Shown: positions 34,055-44,121, counted from the stretch's first letter. The stretch is 64,000 bases of DNA from Bacillus yapensis (GCF_005280205.1 NZ_SUND01000015.1:1-64000), one strand, 5' to 3'. Notes: generated by a model not told the origin, from the letters alone. Numbers and translations are program-made.

Positions 34055-34714
34055 ATGTCGTCAGAATATATCATTACCCTGCTTAAGCCTATGCTTGAGG
34101 GGGCACAAACAACAATTCTTTTATTTATTATTGCGATTGTGTTGTCGATCCCACTAGGATTCCTGTTAACACTTGCAGTGAATAGCAAGGTGAAAATTCT
34201 TTCCTATTTGGCGCATGGGTATATCTATGTCATGCGCGGGACACCGTTATTGCTACAGTTATTATTCATTTGTTTTGGATTACCGATGATTCCTGGAGTG
34301 GGCGAATATCTTGTACTCGATCGATTTGTTGCCGCCACTTTAGGATTTGTTCTTAACTATGCTGCCTATTTTGCGGAAATCTTTAGGGGTGGCCTTCTGT
34401 CCATTGATAAGGGGCAATATGAAGCATCAAAGGTTCTCGGAATGACGAAGTGGCAGTCCTTAACACGGATTATAGTCCCGCAAATGATTCGTATCGCTCT
34501 GCCAGCAGTGGCGAATGAATCGATTACCTTAGTGAAAGATACAGCTTTGCTTTATGCAGTTGCAGTACCAGAATTATTACACTTTGCCCAAACAGCTGTG
34601 AATCGGGATTTCACGATCGTGCCATTTTTCATTGCGGCTATTATTTATTTGGTCATGACACTCGTGTTATCGTTGTTCTTTAAATATCTTGAACGTAAAT
34701 TTAAGTTTGAATAA
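34055..34714 (+). CDS. amino-acid ABC transporter permease
   Basis: A 219-residue HisM/GlnP-type permease with about five membrane helices. The N-terminal [20 protein letters not shown] and the EAA loop ([20 protein letters not shown]) that contacts the ATPase are clear, as is [15 protein letters not shown], a signature of polar amino-acid permeases. CGGAGGG precedes the start. A homodimer would complete the transporter. Confidence 0.92.
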   Translation: MSSEYIITLLKPMLEGAQTTILLFIIAIVLSIPLGFLLTLAVNSKVKILSYLAHGYIYVMRGTPLLLQLLFICFGLPMIPGVGEYLVLDRFVAATLGFVLNYAAYFAEIFRGGLLSIDKGQYEASKVLGMTKWQSLTRIIVPQMIRIALPAVANESITLVKDTALLYAVAVPELLHFAQTAVNRDFTIVPFFIAAIIYLVMTLVLSLFFKYLERKFKFE

Positions 34715-34728
34715 TAAGGAGTATGGAT

Positions 34729-35475
34729 ATGCCAATTATCAGTGTTTCTAATCTGAAGAAATCATATGGCGAGCTCGATGTCCTTAAAGGGATTTCACTC
34801 GATATTAATAAAAACGATGTGGTTGCGATTATTGGTCCTTCTGGTTCGGGAAAAAGTACTCTTTTACGCAGCTTAATCCACCTTGAAGAGATTGATGGAG
34901 GAACGATCCAAATAAATGATGAATCCCTTGTGGAAAAAGGAATCTATGCTAAACCACAGGAAATTAAACAAATTACGTCAAAAATGGGCATGGTATTTCA
35001 GCATTTTGACTTGTTCCCGCATTTAACGGTCAGTGGCAATTTGGAGATTGCGCCTAAACTAGCAAAAAAAGAACCAATGAGCAAAATTAAGGCGCGATCT
35101 GAGGAATTGCTAGAAAAGGTTGGTTTGACGAAGTGGAAAAATGCCTATCCTGCTAATCTCTCAGGAGGTCAAAAACAACGAGTAGCGATTGCGAGAGCAC
35201 TCATGATGGAACCGGAAATTTTGTTATTTGATGAACCTACTTCAGCTCTCGATCCAGAGTTAACTGGTGAAGTCCTAGAGGTGATGAAAAATCTCGCGAA
35301 AGAAAAGATGACGATGGTGGTCGTTACACACGAAATGGGATTTGCCCAAGAAGTGGCCACGAAAGCAATCTTCATGGACAATGGGGAAGTCGTCGAGTCA
35401 GGAAATGCAAAAGCATTATTTGAGAACCCTCAATTTGATCGAACGAAAGCATTTTTGAAAAGAAGCTTGAAGTAA
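34729..35475 (+). CDS. amino-acid ABC transporter ATPase
   Basis: A 248-residue ABC ATPase. Walker [10 protein letters not shown]; signature: [15 protein letters not shown]; Walker [15 protein letters not shown]; the switch histidine is in [10 protein letters not shown]. The pattern is that of the HisP/GlnQ polar amino-acid importers. Start 34729 is preferred over 34723 because AAGGAG is 8 nt away. It ends the three-gene operon and is followed by a strong terminator. Confidence 0.93.
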   Translation: MPIISVSNLKKSYGELDVLKGISLDINKNDVVAIIGPSGSGKSTLLRSLIHLEEIDGGTIQINDESLVEKGIYAKPQEIKQITSKMGMVFQHFDLFPHLTVSGNLEIAPKLAKKEPMSKIKARSEELLEKVGLTKWKNAYPANLSGGQKQRVAIARALMMEPEILLFDEPTSALDPELTGEVLEVMKNLAKEKMTMVVVTHEMGFAQEVATKAIFMDNGEVVESGNAKALFENPQFDRTKAFLKRSLK

Positions 35476-35515
35476 AAAAAGAGATACCGTTTTTAGATGC
35501 GGTATCTCTTTCTAT
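35476..35515. terminator. bidirectional terminator
   Basis: AAAGAGATACCG and CGGTATCTCTTT stem between the convergent transporter and HAD genes. Confidence 0.85.
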
Positions 35516-36382
35516 TTACGATATATAAGAACCTTTTAATACATATTGCTCAATGGCGTAAGCTACACCGTTTTCATCATTCGTTAAAGTTACAAGGTCA
35601 GTAGCATTCTTAATTTCTTCATCGGCATTACCCATGGCAATAGATAATCCAGCTACAGCAAACATCGGGAGATCGTTTTTCTCATCCCCAATAGCAATCG
35701 TGTCTTCGATAGGAATATTGAGATGCTGAGCCATCGCTCTAAGTCCGTTTCCTTTATTCCCGTTTATGTGCATAATCTCAAGATTAAAAGGAGAGGACGA
35801 GGTGACACAAATTTCGCCGATAGCCTCTAAATTTGTCTGCAATCGTTGCCTTTGTTCAGGATCGAGTGTTAAGACAAGAATTTTTTGCACAGCAGATTCC
35901 TCATGGATGACGTCCTCATATTGTTGGAAAAATCCTTGTCCATAAACCTTAGGAGACGCAGTGAACATCTTGTAATCTTTATGCGTGAAGTATTCATCGG
36001 GCACACGTCCAGATTCTAGGACTTGATCAAATCGTTCAAACCAATCTTTATGCACAAACGTACCTTTGTCTGTTCCAATTTTATAAGGGACAATTTCTTT
36101 TTCAAGTTCGGAAGCTATTTGTAGACTTTGAGCTGTAGTTAAAGAAGTTCGCTCAAGCAATTTTCCTTCTTTATATAACTCTGTGCCATTATTCCCGCCA
36201 ATCGGACACTCCAGACCATGTTTGGAAATCTGTTCGTTGATTAAGACAAACGGTCTTCCCGATAAAATCATGACGATATGCCCTTCTTCTTGAGCTTTTT
36301 TAATCGCTCGGATGTTTTCTTCGCTCATTTCTTTTTTTGAATTTAAAGTGGTACCGTCCATATCAAGAGCTATAAGCTTCAT
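35516..36382 (-). CDS. Cof-type HAD hydrolase
   Basis: A 288-residue HAD-superfamily phosphatase with a C2-type cap. Motif I is LIALDMDGTTLNS (nucleophile Asp7, acid/base Asp9), motif II is MILSGRP, motif III a lysine in NGNKGNGL and motif IV is AIGDEKNDLPMF. Members dephosphorylate sugar phosphates and flavin or pyridoxal phosphates. The substrate is not predictable. AGGGAGAG precedes the start on the minus strand. Confidence 0.9.
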   Translation of the reverse strand: MKLIALDMDGTTLNSKKEMSEENIRAIKKAQEEGHIVMILSGRPFVLINEQISKHGLECPIGGNNGTELYKEGKLLERTSLTTAQSLQIASELEKEIVPYKIGTDKGTFVHKDWFERFDQVLESGRVPDEYFTHKDYKMFTASPKVYGQGFFQQYEDVIHEESAVQKILVLTLDPEQRQRLQTNLEAIGEICVTSSSPFNLEIMHINGNKGNGLRAMAQHLNIPIEDTIAIGDEKNDLPMFAVAGLSIAMGNADEEIKNATDLVTLTNDENGVAYAIEQYVLKGSYIS

Positions 36383-36601
36383 CGCATTCTCTCCCTTGTT
36401 TAGATTGAGTATCTGTCATTTAACAGACTCGAAGAAGTAATGGAGGGTTGAAAATTTTCTGGTTTAGAACATTATAACATTAAATGATCAACACTTTTGA
36501 GCTAGGAGAAATCCTTTACATAATCATTACAAAGAGCTACTAGATGTTTTAGTGCCGATTTCTTTATCCAATTAATTTATAAAGGAAGCAATTCACTATG
36601 C

Positions 36602-36631
36602 AAAAAAAATCTCCTCAAAAATTTTGAGGAG
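36602..36631 (-). terminator. kimA terminator
   Basis: CTCCTCAAAA and TTTTGAGGAG stem, followed on the minus strand by a run of T. Confidence 0.85.
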
Positions 36632-36638
36632 TCTTTCA

Positions 36639-38465
36639 TTACTTTTTCAAATGAAATGGAACAGTTGTAATCATAACATCTCTTCGGAAAAGCAAGAATG
36701 CACGAATGAGTAAACTAGATTGGTTATGAAGAATGTTTTGCCAACCCTTTTTTGGTAAGAATTGAGGGATGACCACTGTTACCCCATAGTTAGACTCACT
36801 TGCTTTATGCTGGACAATATCCACAAATTTCGTAAGTGGTTGGATGATACTTCTGTATTGTGAATGCAAAGTCACAAGGCGGATATCAGGCTGCCACTTT
36901 TGCCACTTTTCCTCGAATTTCTTCTCTTCGTCTCTTTCAAAAGAAACATATACTGCAATAATTTGATTTGGATTAAGCGATTTTGCGTAGTTTAATGAAT
37001 TCTCGACTACTCGGGTAATGCCTGCAACTGGGACAATAATAACATTCCCTTCAATCGGGACAGCATGATTATCTTCTGTAATTCTAAGTTGGTCACCAAC
37101 GGCTTCATAATGGTTCTTAATTCGGTGAAAGACGAACATAATCACCGGTATGAAAACTAGTACGGACCATACTTGTGGAAACTTAGTAATAAAGAACATC
37201 AAGGTAACAACTAAACAAATGATAGCTCCTAATGCATTAATAATAAGTTTTCCAACCCAACCTTGTGGCTTTTCACGCAGCCATTTCACGACCATTCCAG
37301 TTTGGGACAAAGTAAATGGAATGAATACACCAACTGCATAAAGTGGAATAAGATGCTCAGTTTGCCCGCCAAAGGCGATAATTAAGACAATAGAAGCAAG
37401 TCCTAGAAAGATAATTCCATTGGAATATCCAAGTCGGTCTCCGCGAATCGTAAACATTCTCGGAATAAACTTATCTTTTGCTAGGTTAACCGCCAATAAT
37501 GGGAAAGCTGTGTATCCCGTGTTGGCGGCAAGTATTAAGATTAAGGCTGTCGTACCTTGAACGAAGAAATACATAAAGTTTCTTCCAAAGGTGTCTTCGG
37601 CAAGTTGTGAGACAACCGTTTCTTCGATACTTGGAACAATTCCGTAATAATAAGATAAGAAAACAATGCCTGAAAACAATATTGCTAGTAATCCGCCCAT
37701 AAAAGCGAGGGTCTTTGCTGCATTTTTTGGAGCAGGATCTTTAAAGTTTGGAATCGCATTGGAAATCGCTTCAACCCCTGTTAAGGCTGAACTTCCTGAG
37801 GCGAATGCCTTTAAAAGTAAAAATAGGCTAATTCCTGCTATCTGAGTCCCGACTGGAGTATGTAAATCCGGTGGGACGGAACCAGTCGCAATATTAAATA
37901 ACCCAACACCGATAAGAATAAGTAGTGCCAATACAAATAAATAAACCGGATATGCTAAAATAGAAGCAGATTCCGTTACTCCCCTCAAATTCAATAAAGT
38001 AAGAAAGATCACAAAAATGATAGCTATCAGCACATTGTGAGAATGGAGTGCCGGAAATGCAGAAGTGATTGCATCTGTTCCTGCTGATACACTTACTGCT
38101 ACCGTTAAAATATAATCAACAAGTAAAGACCCACCTGCAATGAGCCCTGGATTAACCCCTAAGTTATTTTTAGACACCACATAGGCTCCACCACCATGAG
38201 GATACGCAAAAATAATCTGTCGATACGATAAAATAAGTGCTGTAAGTAGGACTAATACTCCTATAGCAATCGGTATGGAATACCAGAAAGCTGCCGCACT
38301 TATTGTTAATAAGACAATTAATATTTGTTCTGGACCATAAGCAACAGAAGATAAAGCATCGGAAGACAGGATAGCCAATGCTTTCGTTTTATTAAGCTTT
38401 TGCTCACCGAGTTCTGTTGATTTTAATGGTCGACCTATTAACAGTCTCTTCAATGGAAACATCAT
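36639..38465 (-). CDS. kimA: KimA-type high-affinity potassium transporter
   Basis: A 608-residue APC-superfamily transporter with 12 membrane helices up to about residue 440 and a cytoplasmic universal-stress-like C-terminal domain (VIIVPVAGITRVVENSLNYA). The N-terminal LSSDALSSVAYGPEQIL and FAYPHGGGAYVVSKNNLG match KimA (formerly YdaO) of Bacillus subtilis, a potassium/proton symporter. A c-di-AMP riboswitch lies upstream, as in that species, which strongly supports the assignment. c-di-AMP would repress it when potassium is plentiful. Confidence 0.92.
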   Translation of the reverse strand: MMFPLKRLLIGRPLKSTELGEQKLNKTKALAILSSDALSSVAYGPEQILIVLLTISAAAFWYSIPIAIGVLVLLTALILSYRQIIFAYPHGGGAYVVSKNNLGVNPGLIAGGSLLVDYILTVAVSVSAGTDAITSAFPALHSHNVLIAIIFVIFLTLLNLRGVTESASILAYPVYLFVLALLILIGVGLFNIATGSVPPDLHTPVGTQIAGISLFLLLKAFASGSSALTGVEAISNAIPNFKDPAPKNAAKTLAFMGGLLAILFSGIVFLSYYYGIVPSIEETVVSQLAEDTFGRNFMYFFVQGTTALILILAANTGYTAFPLLAVNLAKDKFIPRMFTIRGDRLGYSNGIIFLGLASIVLIIAFGGQTEHLIPLYAVGVFIPFTLSQTGMVVKWLREKPQGWVGKLIINALGAIICLVVTLMFFITKFPQVWSVLVFIPVIMFVFHRIKNHYEAVGDQLRITEDNHAVPIEGNVIIVPVAGITRVVENSLNYAKSLNPNQIIAVYVSFERDEEKKFEEKWQKWQPDIRLVTLHSQYRSIIQPLTKFVDIVQHKASESNYGVTVVIPQFLPKKGWQNILHNQSSLLIRAFLLFRRDVMITTVPFHLKK

Positions 38466-38544
38466 GACTTACTACACCACCACAATTTTTATAAACGTAA
38501 TTTACCCCAAAAAGAAATTTCGAAGCAGCGTAACTTTTTTGCGA

Positions 38545-38591
38545 ATAAAAAAATGCCTACAAGTCATCACGAAATAGACTTGTAGACATTA
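38545..38591 (-). terminator. c-di-AMP riboswitch terminator
   Basis: On the minus strand AATGTCTACAAGTC pairs with GACTTGTAGGCATT and is followed by a T-run, between the aptamer and kimA. Confidence 0.85.
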
Positions 38592-38614
38592 TAATTTTTG
38601 TCCCACAAGTTCCA

Positions 38615-38775
38615 CCTTCCTTCTCATATAACGCTTACGAGGTTAGCTGTCGGATTCGGACCATTGAGTAGCCCTACCAATAAAGGATTCACCCCTTGGA
38701 TTCACATTGAAATCCACGAAAATGGTTCCCCCGTACCTATCGGTTTCAGCGATTTAGAAATTTGAAACTGTGATA
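38615..38775 (-). promoter_or_regulatory. c-di-AMP (ydaO-yuaA) riboswitch
   Basis: Reading the minus strand, the conserved blocks CGCTGAAACCGATAGGTACG, GGGGGAACCA, GGGGTGAATCC, GTAGGGCTACT and CCGACAGCTAACCTCGTAAG are all present in the right order. Ligand binding normally terminates transcription of potassium-uptake genes; a terminator follows at 38545-38591. Confidence 0.93.
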
Positions 38776-38897
38776 ATAATACTCCTGTGATCTGAAAAAG
38801 TAAATAACTATTTTTCATAGAGGATAAAACTTTAAAAAAGGGAAATGTTAGTAAAAAATAATGAACAATTTGTTATCAAGCATAAGGAGGATCTGGC

Positions 38898-39017
38898 ATG
38901 CTGAAAGAAAATGATCCGTTATTATCTGATGAATTTTTAGATGAACTGGCGAAAGAAATTAACGATCTATATGGGTGGGAAGAATCAGAGGAACCGGAAG
39001 ATGATATAAAGAAATGA
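38898..39017 (+). CDS. small acidic protein, 39 residues
   Basis: The ATG has a very strong ribosome binding site (AAGGAGGATC, 7-8 nt away). The product starts MLKENDPLLSDEFLDELAKE and ends with a Glu/Asp-rich tail, so it is an acidic helical peptide without membrane segment. It stands alone between the c-di-AMP riboswitch and the terminator at 39106. I do not recognise it. Confidence 0.6.
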   Translation: MLKENDPLLSDEFLDELAKEINDLYGWEESEEPEDDIKK

Positions 39018-39105
39018 CTCTGAAAAGTTTGGGAAAAGTATTCAGTATGTTTACATATAGAATTTACAAAGTGGTTATTGCAGAATAATTTATTCTTCAT
39101 AAAAG

Positions 39106-39137
39106 TAAAAGCGATCCAATCGAGGGATCGCTTTTTA
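39106..39137. terminator. bidirectional terminator
   Basis: AAAAGCGATCC and GGATCGCTTTTT stem between the small acidic gene and the minus-strand TetR gene. Confidence 0.85.
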
Positions 39138-39965
39138 AATTTCAAAAAAATCTCGCAACAAGTAAGAAATCCATTTACAGTGGGGGTGATTTCGGATGTT
39201 TTCCAATAGCCCTTTTACGATCGCAGGACTAAAAGATGGTTCCAGCAGCTGTTGTTTTAGTAGGCTTAATGATTCTTTTTCGATTGACTCATCAAGTTCG
39301 TTTAATTTTTGCTCGAGTAATTCGATGAGTTGCTCTTTTGAAACTTTTTCGTCCTTCGACCGTAATAACAGTGTCGAAATTTCTGGAGAGACGAACGGGA
39401 TCGTCATATGTTGTGCAAGAATATTTGTTTTTTCCACCAACGAACGAACGAGTAAGTCGACATCTACTGGTAGGTTATTGAAAAGGATTAATCCGGAATA
39501 ATTGTTCACAAATCCTTTGATACTATAGATTAAATCATATTTGATAGTTTCGATTTTAGGGCCATATACGCGTTCAATCATAGTTAATATGGCTTTGTCC
39601 AATTTATGATCATAGTCACGCATTCTAAGAAGGAACTCCTCGCTTAAGGAATGGGCTTGTTCCTGAATAAGAATCTTGGCAAAGTTAGAGTGTTCTTGGA
39701 AACTTTGATAAGTTGCATAGAAAAAAGCGGATAGAAGATCATCTTTGTTCGTATTTTTGACCGAGTAGTCAATGTCAGATATGAACTGTTTCATAAAATG
39801 ATCGATCAGCTCTAAAATTAACTCTTCTTTTGATTTAAATGAAAGATAAAAAGCACCTTTTGAGATCCCACAATAATCGGTAATCTGTTGGACAGAAGTA
39901 GCTTCGAATCCTTGCTTTGCAAAGAGTTCTAATGCTTTTTCCATAATTAATAATTTCTTTACCAT
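39135..39965 (-). CDS. TetR family repressor of the RND efflux gene
   Basis: A 276-residue regulator. The HTH is at about residues 8-52 (ALELFAKQGFEATSVQQITD, CGISKGAFYLSFKSKEEL), followed by a long ligand domain and an extra C-terminal helix region. It is divergent from the RND pump gene, and its ribosome binding site (AGGAGAG) is clear on the minus strand. A TGACCAGTTAGTCA palindrome between the genes overlaps the pump promoter. This layout mirrors yerO-swrC in Bacillus subtilis. Confidence 0.88.
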   Translation of the reverse strand: MVKKLLIMEKALELFAKQGFEATSVQQITDYCGISKGAFYLSFKSKEELILELIDHFMKQFISDIDYSVKNTNKDDLLSAFFYATYQSFQEHSNFAKILIQEQAHSLSEEFLLRMRDYDHKLDKAILTMIERVYGPKIETIKYDLIYSIKGFVNNYSGLILFNNLPVDVDLLVRSLVEKTNILAQHMTIPFVSPEISTLLLRSKDEKVSKEQLIELLEQKLNELDESIEKESLSLLKQQLLEPSFSPAIVKGLLENIRNHPHCKWISYLLRDFFEI

Positions 39966-39992
39966 TTCTTCATATCTCTCCTAGGTAATTTA

Positions 39993-40021
39993 TTGACAAA
40001 TGACCAGTTAGTCATTATTAT
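39993..40021 (+). promoter_or_regulatory. RND gene promoter with TetR operator
   Basis: TTGACA (39993-39998) and TATTAT (40016-40021) are 17 bp apart. The spacer holds the palindrome TGACCAGTTAGTCA (40001-40014), a typical repressor site. Confidence 0.75.
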
Positions 40022-40063
40022 AAGAAAATGAGTTCGCAAAGTCAATTAAGGGTAGGTGTAACA

Positions 40064-43000
40064 GTGAAAGGGTTAGTCAATTTTGTTATTAAAAACAAAC
40101 TAGCAGTGTGGCTCCTCACAATAATCATAACTGCGTCGGGGATATATTCCGGTACAAGAATGAAAATGGAGACCATACCAAATATTTCGATTCCATACTT
40201 AATGGTTATGGGTGTATACCCTGGTGCCACTCCTGAAAAGGTGATGGAAGAAATTTCGATGCCAATCGAAAAAGCAGTTGAAAATTTGGAAGACGTGAAA
40301 GCTGTCTATTCCAATTCTTATTCCAATATGGCCAATATTCAAGTTGAATATGATTACGGCGTAGATATGGACGAGGCAAAACGCGCGTTAGAATCTGCGT
40401 TAGATACAGTAACCATGCCAGAAGGGGCTCAGGAGCCTACGGTTACGGCACTTAGTATGAATATGATGCCAGTTGTGGCACTTAGTGTAAGTAGTGAAAC
40501 AGAGGATATTGTTGAATTAACATCAACGGTAGAAGATGTTTTACTTCCAAAGATTGAAAAGATCGATGGCGTTGCTTCCGCAACAATTACAGGTCAGCAT
40601 ATTGAAGAAGTTGAGCTTACTTACGATGAAGCAAAAATGAAGGAGCTTGGCTTAACGGAAGATAAAGTGAAGGAAATGATTCAAGCGAGTGACCTTGCTG
40701 TTTCACTAGGTCTTTACGAGTTTGAAGAAGGTGAACAAGCTGTTTCCGTCGATGGTAAATTTATGACGGCTGATGAATTAAAAGACATGCTTATTCCAGT
40801 AACACCTTCGCAATCGCAACCTTCTCCATTCGTTAAATTAGGCGATATCGCTAAAATTGAATTGGTTGGTAGAGAACAATCGGTTTCACGTACAAATGGT
40901 GAAAACGCGATTGCCATCCAAATTGTTAAAGGGCAACAAGCAAACACAGTTGACGTTGTCGATGCTGTGAAGGATTTAATGGAAGATGAGAAAGAAAGAA
41001 TCGATGGTCTTGTAGTGGATGTTTCTCTTGACCAAGGTGAACCAATTAAGGAATCCGTAACTACGATGGTTGAAAAGGCGGTATTTGGTGGTTTAATTGC
41101 GGTTCTAATCATCCTTTTATTCTTACGTGATTTTAAATCAACGATTATTTCAATCGTTTCTATCCCAGTTTCAATCTTTATGGCGTTAATGATTTTGAAC
41201 TGGTTGGACATTACGCTTAATATTATGACTCTTGGTGCGATTACTGTGGCCATTGGTCGTGTTATCGATGACTCGATCGTCGTCGTGGAAAATATATATC
41301 GTCGTCTCCACTTAAAAGGAGAAAAATTCACAGGTCGTGGATTGATTCGTGAAGCAACGATTGAAATGTTCAAACCAATTTTGTCATCAACATTAGTAAC
41401 TGTTGCGGTATTCGCTCCACTTATTTTTGTAGGCGGTATGGTTGGAGAATTGTTCATGCCGTTTGCTTTAACGATGACATTTGCTCTTGGAGCTTCATTA
41501 TTAGTCGCGATCACGATTGTACCAGCTCTTTCTCACTTCTTATTTAGAAAGAAGCTTTATGGTGAAAAAACAGAAAGCAATCATAAAGAGGTAGGGAAAT
41601 TAGCGAATTGGTACAAGGGGGTACTTGCAAAGGCCCTTAATCATAAAATCATTACTTCTCTTATCGCGATCGTATTATTAGCAGGTAGCTTGGCGTTAAC
41701 TCCACTAATTGGTTTTAGCTTCATGGGTAGTGAAGAAGAAAAGGTTATGTATTTAACGTACACACCAGAAGCTGGCGAGCTGATGGAGGATACATTAGCA
41801 AATGTTGAAAAAGTAGAAGAAAAAATGCTTGATCGTAAAGACATTGACATTGTTCAAGTATCTATTACTGATAATGATAGTGCTGATCCGATGACAGCGA
41901 TGATGGGCGGAGGAGCAGGCGGTGCGTTAATGTACCTAATCTTTGACCCAGACATGGAGAACTTCGCAGAGGTTCGCGATGAAATTGAAGAGTATGTCTT
42001 CAACATCGGACAAAGCGGAGAATGGAAGAGCCAGAACTTCACGTCAATGTCGATGTCTACAAATGAAGTTAGCTATACGTTCTACAGTGAAGATTTAGAC
42101 AAATTAAATGACGCTGTAAAACAAGTAGAAGATGTTATGAAGAAGAATGATGGCTTAGAGGATGTTTCTTCAAGTGCAGAAGAAGCATATGTCGAGTATA
42201 CCTTCAAAGTTGAGCAAGATGAATTGCTACAATATGGTTTAACGACAGGTCAAATTGTCATGATGTTAAATCCAACTAAAACAGAAGATGTTTTAACAAC
42301 AGTTGAAAAAGACGGTGACGAATTAGAAGTTATTGTTCAAAAAGAGCAAACAGAGCAGCCAAAATCCATTGATGATATTTTAGCTACTCAGGTACCAACA
42401 GCTCTTGGAACAACAATGCCGCTTTCTGAACTTGTAACTGTTGAAGAAGGTACAACATTAAATACACTAGCTCGTAGTAAAGGTGAATACTATGCTACGG
42501 TGTCAGGTACAATTTTAGATAAAGATATTTCTAAAACTTCAGCAGAAGTTGAAAAAGATATCGATAAATTAGATTTACCAAAAGGTGTAACAGTTGGTGT
42601 CGCTGGGGTTCAAGCAGATATGACTGAAACATTTACACAGCTTGGTGTTGCAATGGCTGCGGCAATCGCTATTGTATACTTCATTCTTGTTGTGACATTT
42701 GGTGAAGGATTAGCACCATTTGCGATCCTGTTCTCATTACCATTTGCAGTAATTGGATCGTTTGTTGGATTGTATCTAGCAGGCGAAACAATCTCTGTAT
42801 CGGTTATGATGGGTCTCTTGATGTTAATCGGTATCGTTGTCACAAACGCAATTGTACTCGTGGATCGTATTATCCATATGGAACGCGATGGAATGAGCAT
42901 GCGTGAAGCCATCCTTGAAGCGGGAGCAACACGTCTTCGCCCAATCCTAATGACAGCAATTGCAACAATTGGTGCATTAATTCCATTAGCTATGGGTGCT

Positions 43001-43156
43001 GGTGGAGGCGGCGGTTTAATCTCGAAGGGTCTAGCAATTACGGTTATCGGTGGTTTAACAAGTTCGACGTTATTAACATTGATTGTTGTGCCAATCGTAT
43101 ACGAAGTATTGTCTAAGATGTTCAAGAAAAACCGTAAGGAAATTGAAGAAGATTAA
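40064..43156 (+). CDS. swrC: RND family efflux permease, SwrC-like
   Basis: A 1030-residue AcrB/SwrC-type RND transporter with 12 membrane helices and two large extracytoplasmic loops. I start at the GTG at 40064 (MKGLVNFVIKNKLAVWLL by family comparison), because the ATG at 40028 would coincide with the predicted transcription start, and GGTAGGTG precedes the GTG. Conserved parts: GVYPGATPEKVMEEISMPIE, the helix-4 VIDDSIVVVENIYRR with proton-relay aspartates, and GIVVTNAIVLVDRI. SwrC exports surfactin and other amphiphiles in Bacillus subtilis. No membrane-fusion partner is encoded nearby. Confidence 0.9.
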   Translation: MKGLVNFVIKNKLAVWLLTIIITASGIYSGTRMKMETIPNISIPYLMVMGVYPGATPEKVMEEISMPIEKAVENLEDVKAVYSNSYSNMANIQVEYDYGVDMDEAKRALESALDTVTMPEGAQEPTVTALSMNMMPVVALSVSSETEDIVELTSTVEDVLLPKIEKIDGVASATITGQHIEEVELTYDEAKMKELGLTEDKVKEMIQASDLAVSLGLYEFEEGEQAVSVDGKFMTADELKDMLIPVTPSQSQPSPFVKLGDIAKIELVGREQSVSRTNGENAIAIQIVKGQQANTVDVVDAVKDLMEDEKERIDGLVVDVSLDQGEPIKESVTTMVEKAVFGGLIAVLIILLFLRDFKSTIISIVSIPVSIFMALMILNWLDITLNIMTLGAITVAIGRVIDDSIVVVENIYRRLHLKGEKFTGRGLIREATIEMFKPILSSTLVTVAVFAPLIFVGGMVGELFMPFALTMTFALGASLLVAITIVPALSHFLFRKKLYGEKTESNHKEVGKLANWYKGVLAKALNHKIITSLIAIVLLAGSLALTPLIGFSFMGSEEEKVMYLTYTPEAGELMEDTLANVEKVEEKMLDRKDIDIVQVSITDNDSADPMTAMMGGGAGGALMYLIFDPDMENFAEVRDEIEEYVFNIGQSGEWKSQNFTSMSMSTNEVSYTFYSEDLDKLNDAVKQVEDVMKKNDGLEDVSSSAEEAYVEYTFKVEQDELLQYGLTTGQIVMMLNPTKTEDVLTTVEKDGDELEVIVQKEQTEQPKSIDDILATQVPTALGTTMPLSELVTVEEGTTLNTLARSKGEYYATVSGTILDKDISKTSAEVEKDIDKLDLPKGVTVGVAGVQADMTETFTQLGVAMAAAIAIVYFILVVTFGEGLAPFAILFSLPFAVIGSFVGLYLAGETISVSVMMGLLMLIGIVVTNAIVLVDRIIHMERDGMSMREAILEAGATRLRPILMTAIATIGALIPLAMGAGGGGGLISKGLAITVIGGLTSSTLLTLIVVPIVYEVLSKMFKKNRKEIEED

Positions 43157-43175
43157 TTTATTGGTTTGGTTTCAG

Positions 43176-43212
43176 GCCGGAGAGATACTATTGGGTATCT
43201 CTTCGGTTTTTT
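43176..43212 (+). terminator. terminator of the RND gene
   Basis: CCGGAGAGATAC and GTATCTCTTCGG stem plus eight T. Confidence 0.85.
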
Positions 43213-43228
43213 TTGTTTTTTGGGGGGG

Positions 43229-43437
43229 GTGCACGCCAACATAAGTGCATAAGTGGATGAAGCTGACCGACAAATAGGATTTGTACGCCAAGATAAGCAC
43301 AGAAGGGGGTGAAGTTGACCGATAAATGGGATTTGTACGCCAAGATAAAGCCAGAAGGAGACGAGCTGACCGATAAATTGAATTTGTACGCCAGGATGAG
43401 TCAAGGAAGGGCCAAAGCTGACCGACAAATGGCTCGA
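43229..43437. repeat. four tandem repeats of about 52 bp
   Basis: Units start near 43231, 43283, 43335 and 43386 (period 51-52). Each begins with GTACGCCAAGATAAG (or a variant) and contains GCTGACCGATAAATG about 30 bp later. The copies are imperfect (roughly 75-85 percent alike). No conserved open frame is needed to explain them. A separate pair of about 24-bp repeats (AAGTCGGAAATACGTCTC and a variant) follows to 43500. Confidence 0.85.
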
Positions 43438-43563
43438 AGCACAGGATGAGGCTAAGTCGGAAATACGTCTCAAGTCCGAGTCGAAAATATTTCTCTAGTC
43501 CATTATGACCCCGTCAAATCTCCTTTAAGATGAAAGAGTAAATAAAGACATGAGGGGATCATA

Positions 43564-44121
43564 ATGGGAGAGAGAAAGGTATACTTGCTTTTAACCGATA
43601 CGGGGACATTATTTACAAGGATGATTAAGCTATATACTAAAAAGCCATATAACCACGCTTCTATCGCGTTTGACCAGAACCTCAAAGAAGTATACAGTTT
43701 TGGTCGAAAAGATCCGAGAAACCCATTCATCGGTGGTTTTGTAAAAGAGAGCGTAGACGAAGGATTATTCAAAAATGCCAGGTGTAGAATTTATAGCTTT
43801 ACTGTTACGGACAGTCAGCTTCAAATCATGAAGGATTTCGTCAAAAACATCGAATCCCAAAAACATCTGTATAGATACAATTTTATAGGACTATTTGCAT
43901 TTATTTTAAAGAAACAACTGAAACGAGAGCATGCCTATTTTTGTTCAGAATTTGTCGCTACGACTCTAAACAAAGGTGGGGTCGTTCAATTCAACAAGCC
44001 ACTTTCATTAATTTCGCCACACGACCTCCAACAAATCGAACATTTCCAATTAGAATATCAAGGTGACCTAGTTCACCATATAAGATCAGTGGATTATTCG
44101 TTCAACGCCATCTCTATCTGA
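43564..44121 (+). CDS. YiiX-like permuted papain-fold protein
   Basis: A 185-residue protein of the YaeF/YiiX (NlpC/P60-related) type. The histidine in KPYNHASIAFD (near residue 30) and the cysteine in HAYFCSEFVATTL (near residue 125) are the expected catalytic pair in permuted order. A domain of this kind may cleave or bind acylated or amide substrates. No signal peptide, so it is probably cytoplasmic. GAGGGGAT precedes the ATG. Confidence 0.8.
   Translation: MGERKVYLLLTDTGTLFTRMIKLYTKKPYNHASIAFDQNLKEVYSFGRKDPRNPFIGGFVKESVDEGLFKNARCRIYSFTVTDSQLQIMKDFVKNIESQKHLYRYNFIGLFAFILKKQLKREHAYFCSEFVATTLNKGGVVQFNKPLSLISPHDLQQIEHFQLEYQGDLVHHIRSVDYSFNAISI

Noticed and set aside
43229-43437. CRISPR array
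   Set aside because: Repeats are imperfect, without unique spacers of regular length, and no cas genes are present.
43153-43473. Minus-strand frame through the tandem repeats
   Set aside because: The reading frame is a by-product of the 52-bp repeat unit, with no start signal.
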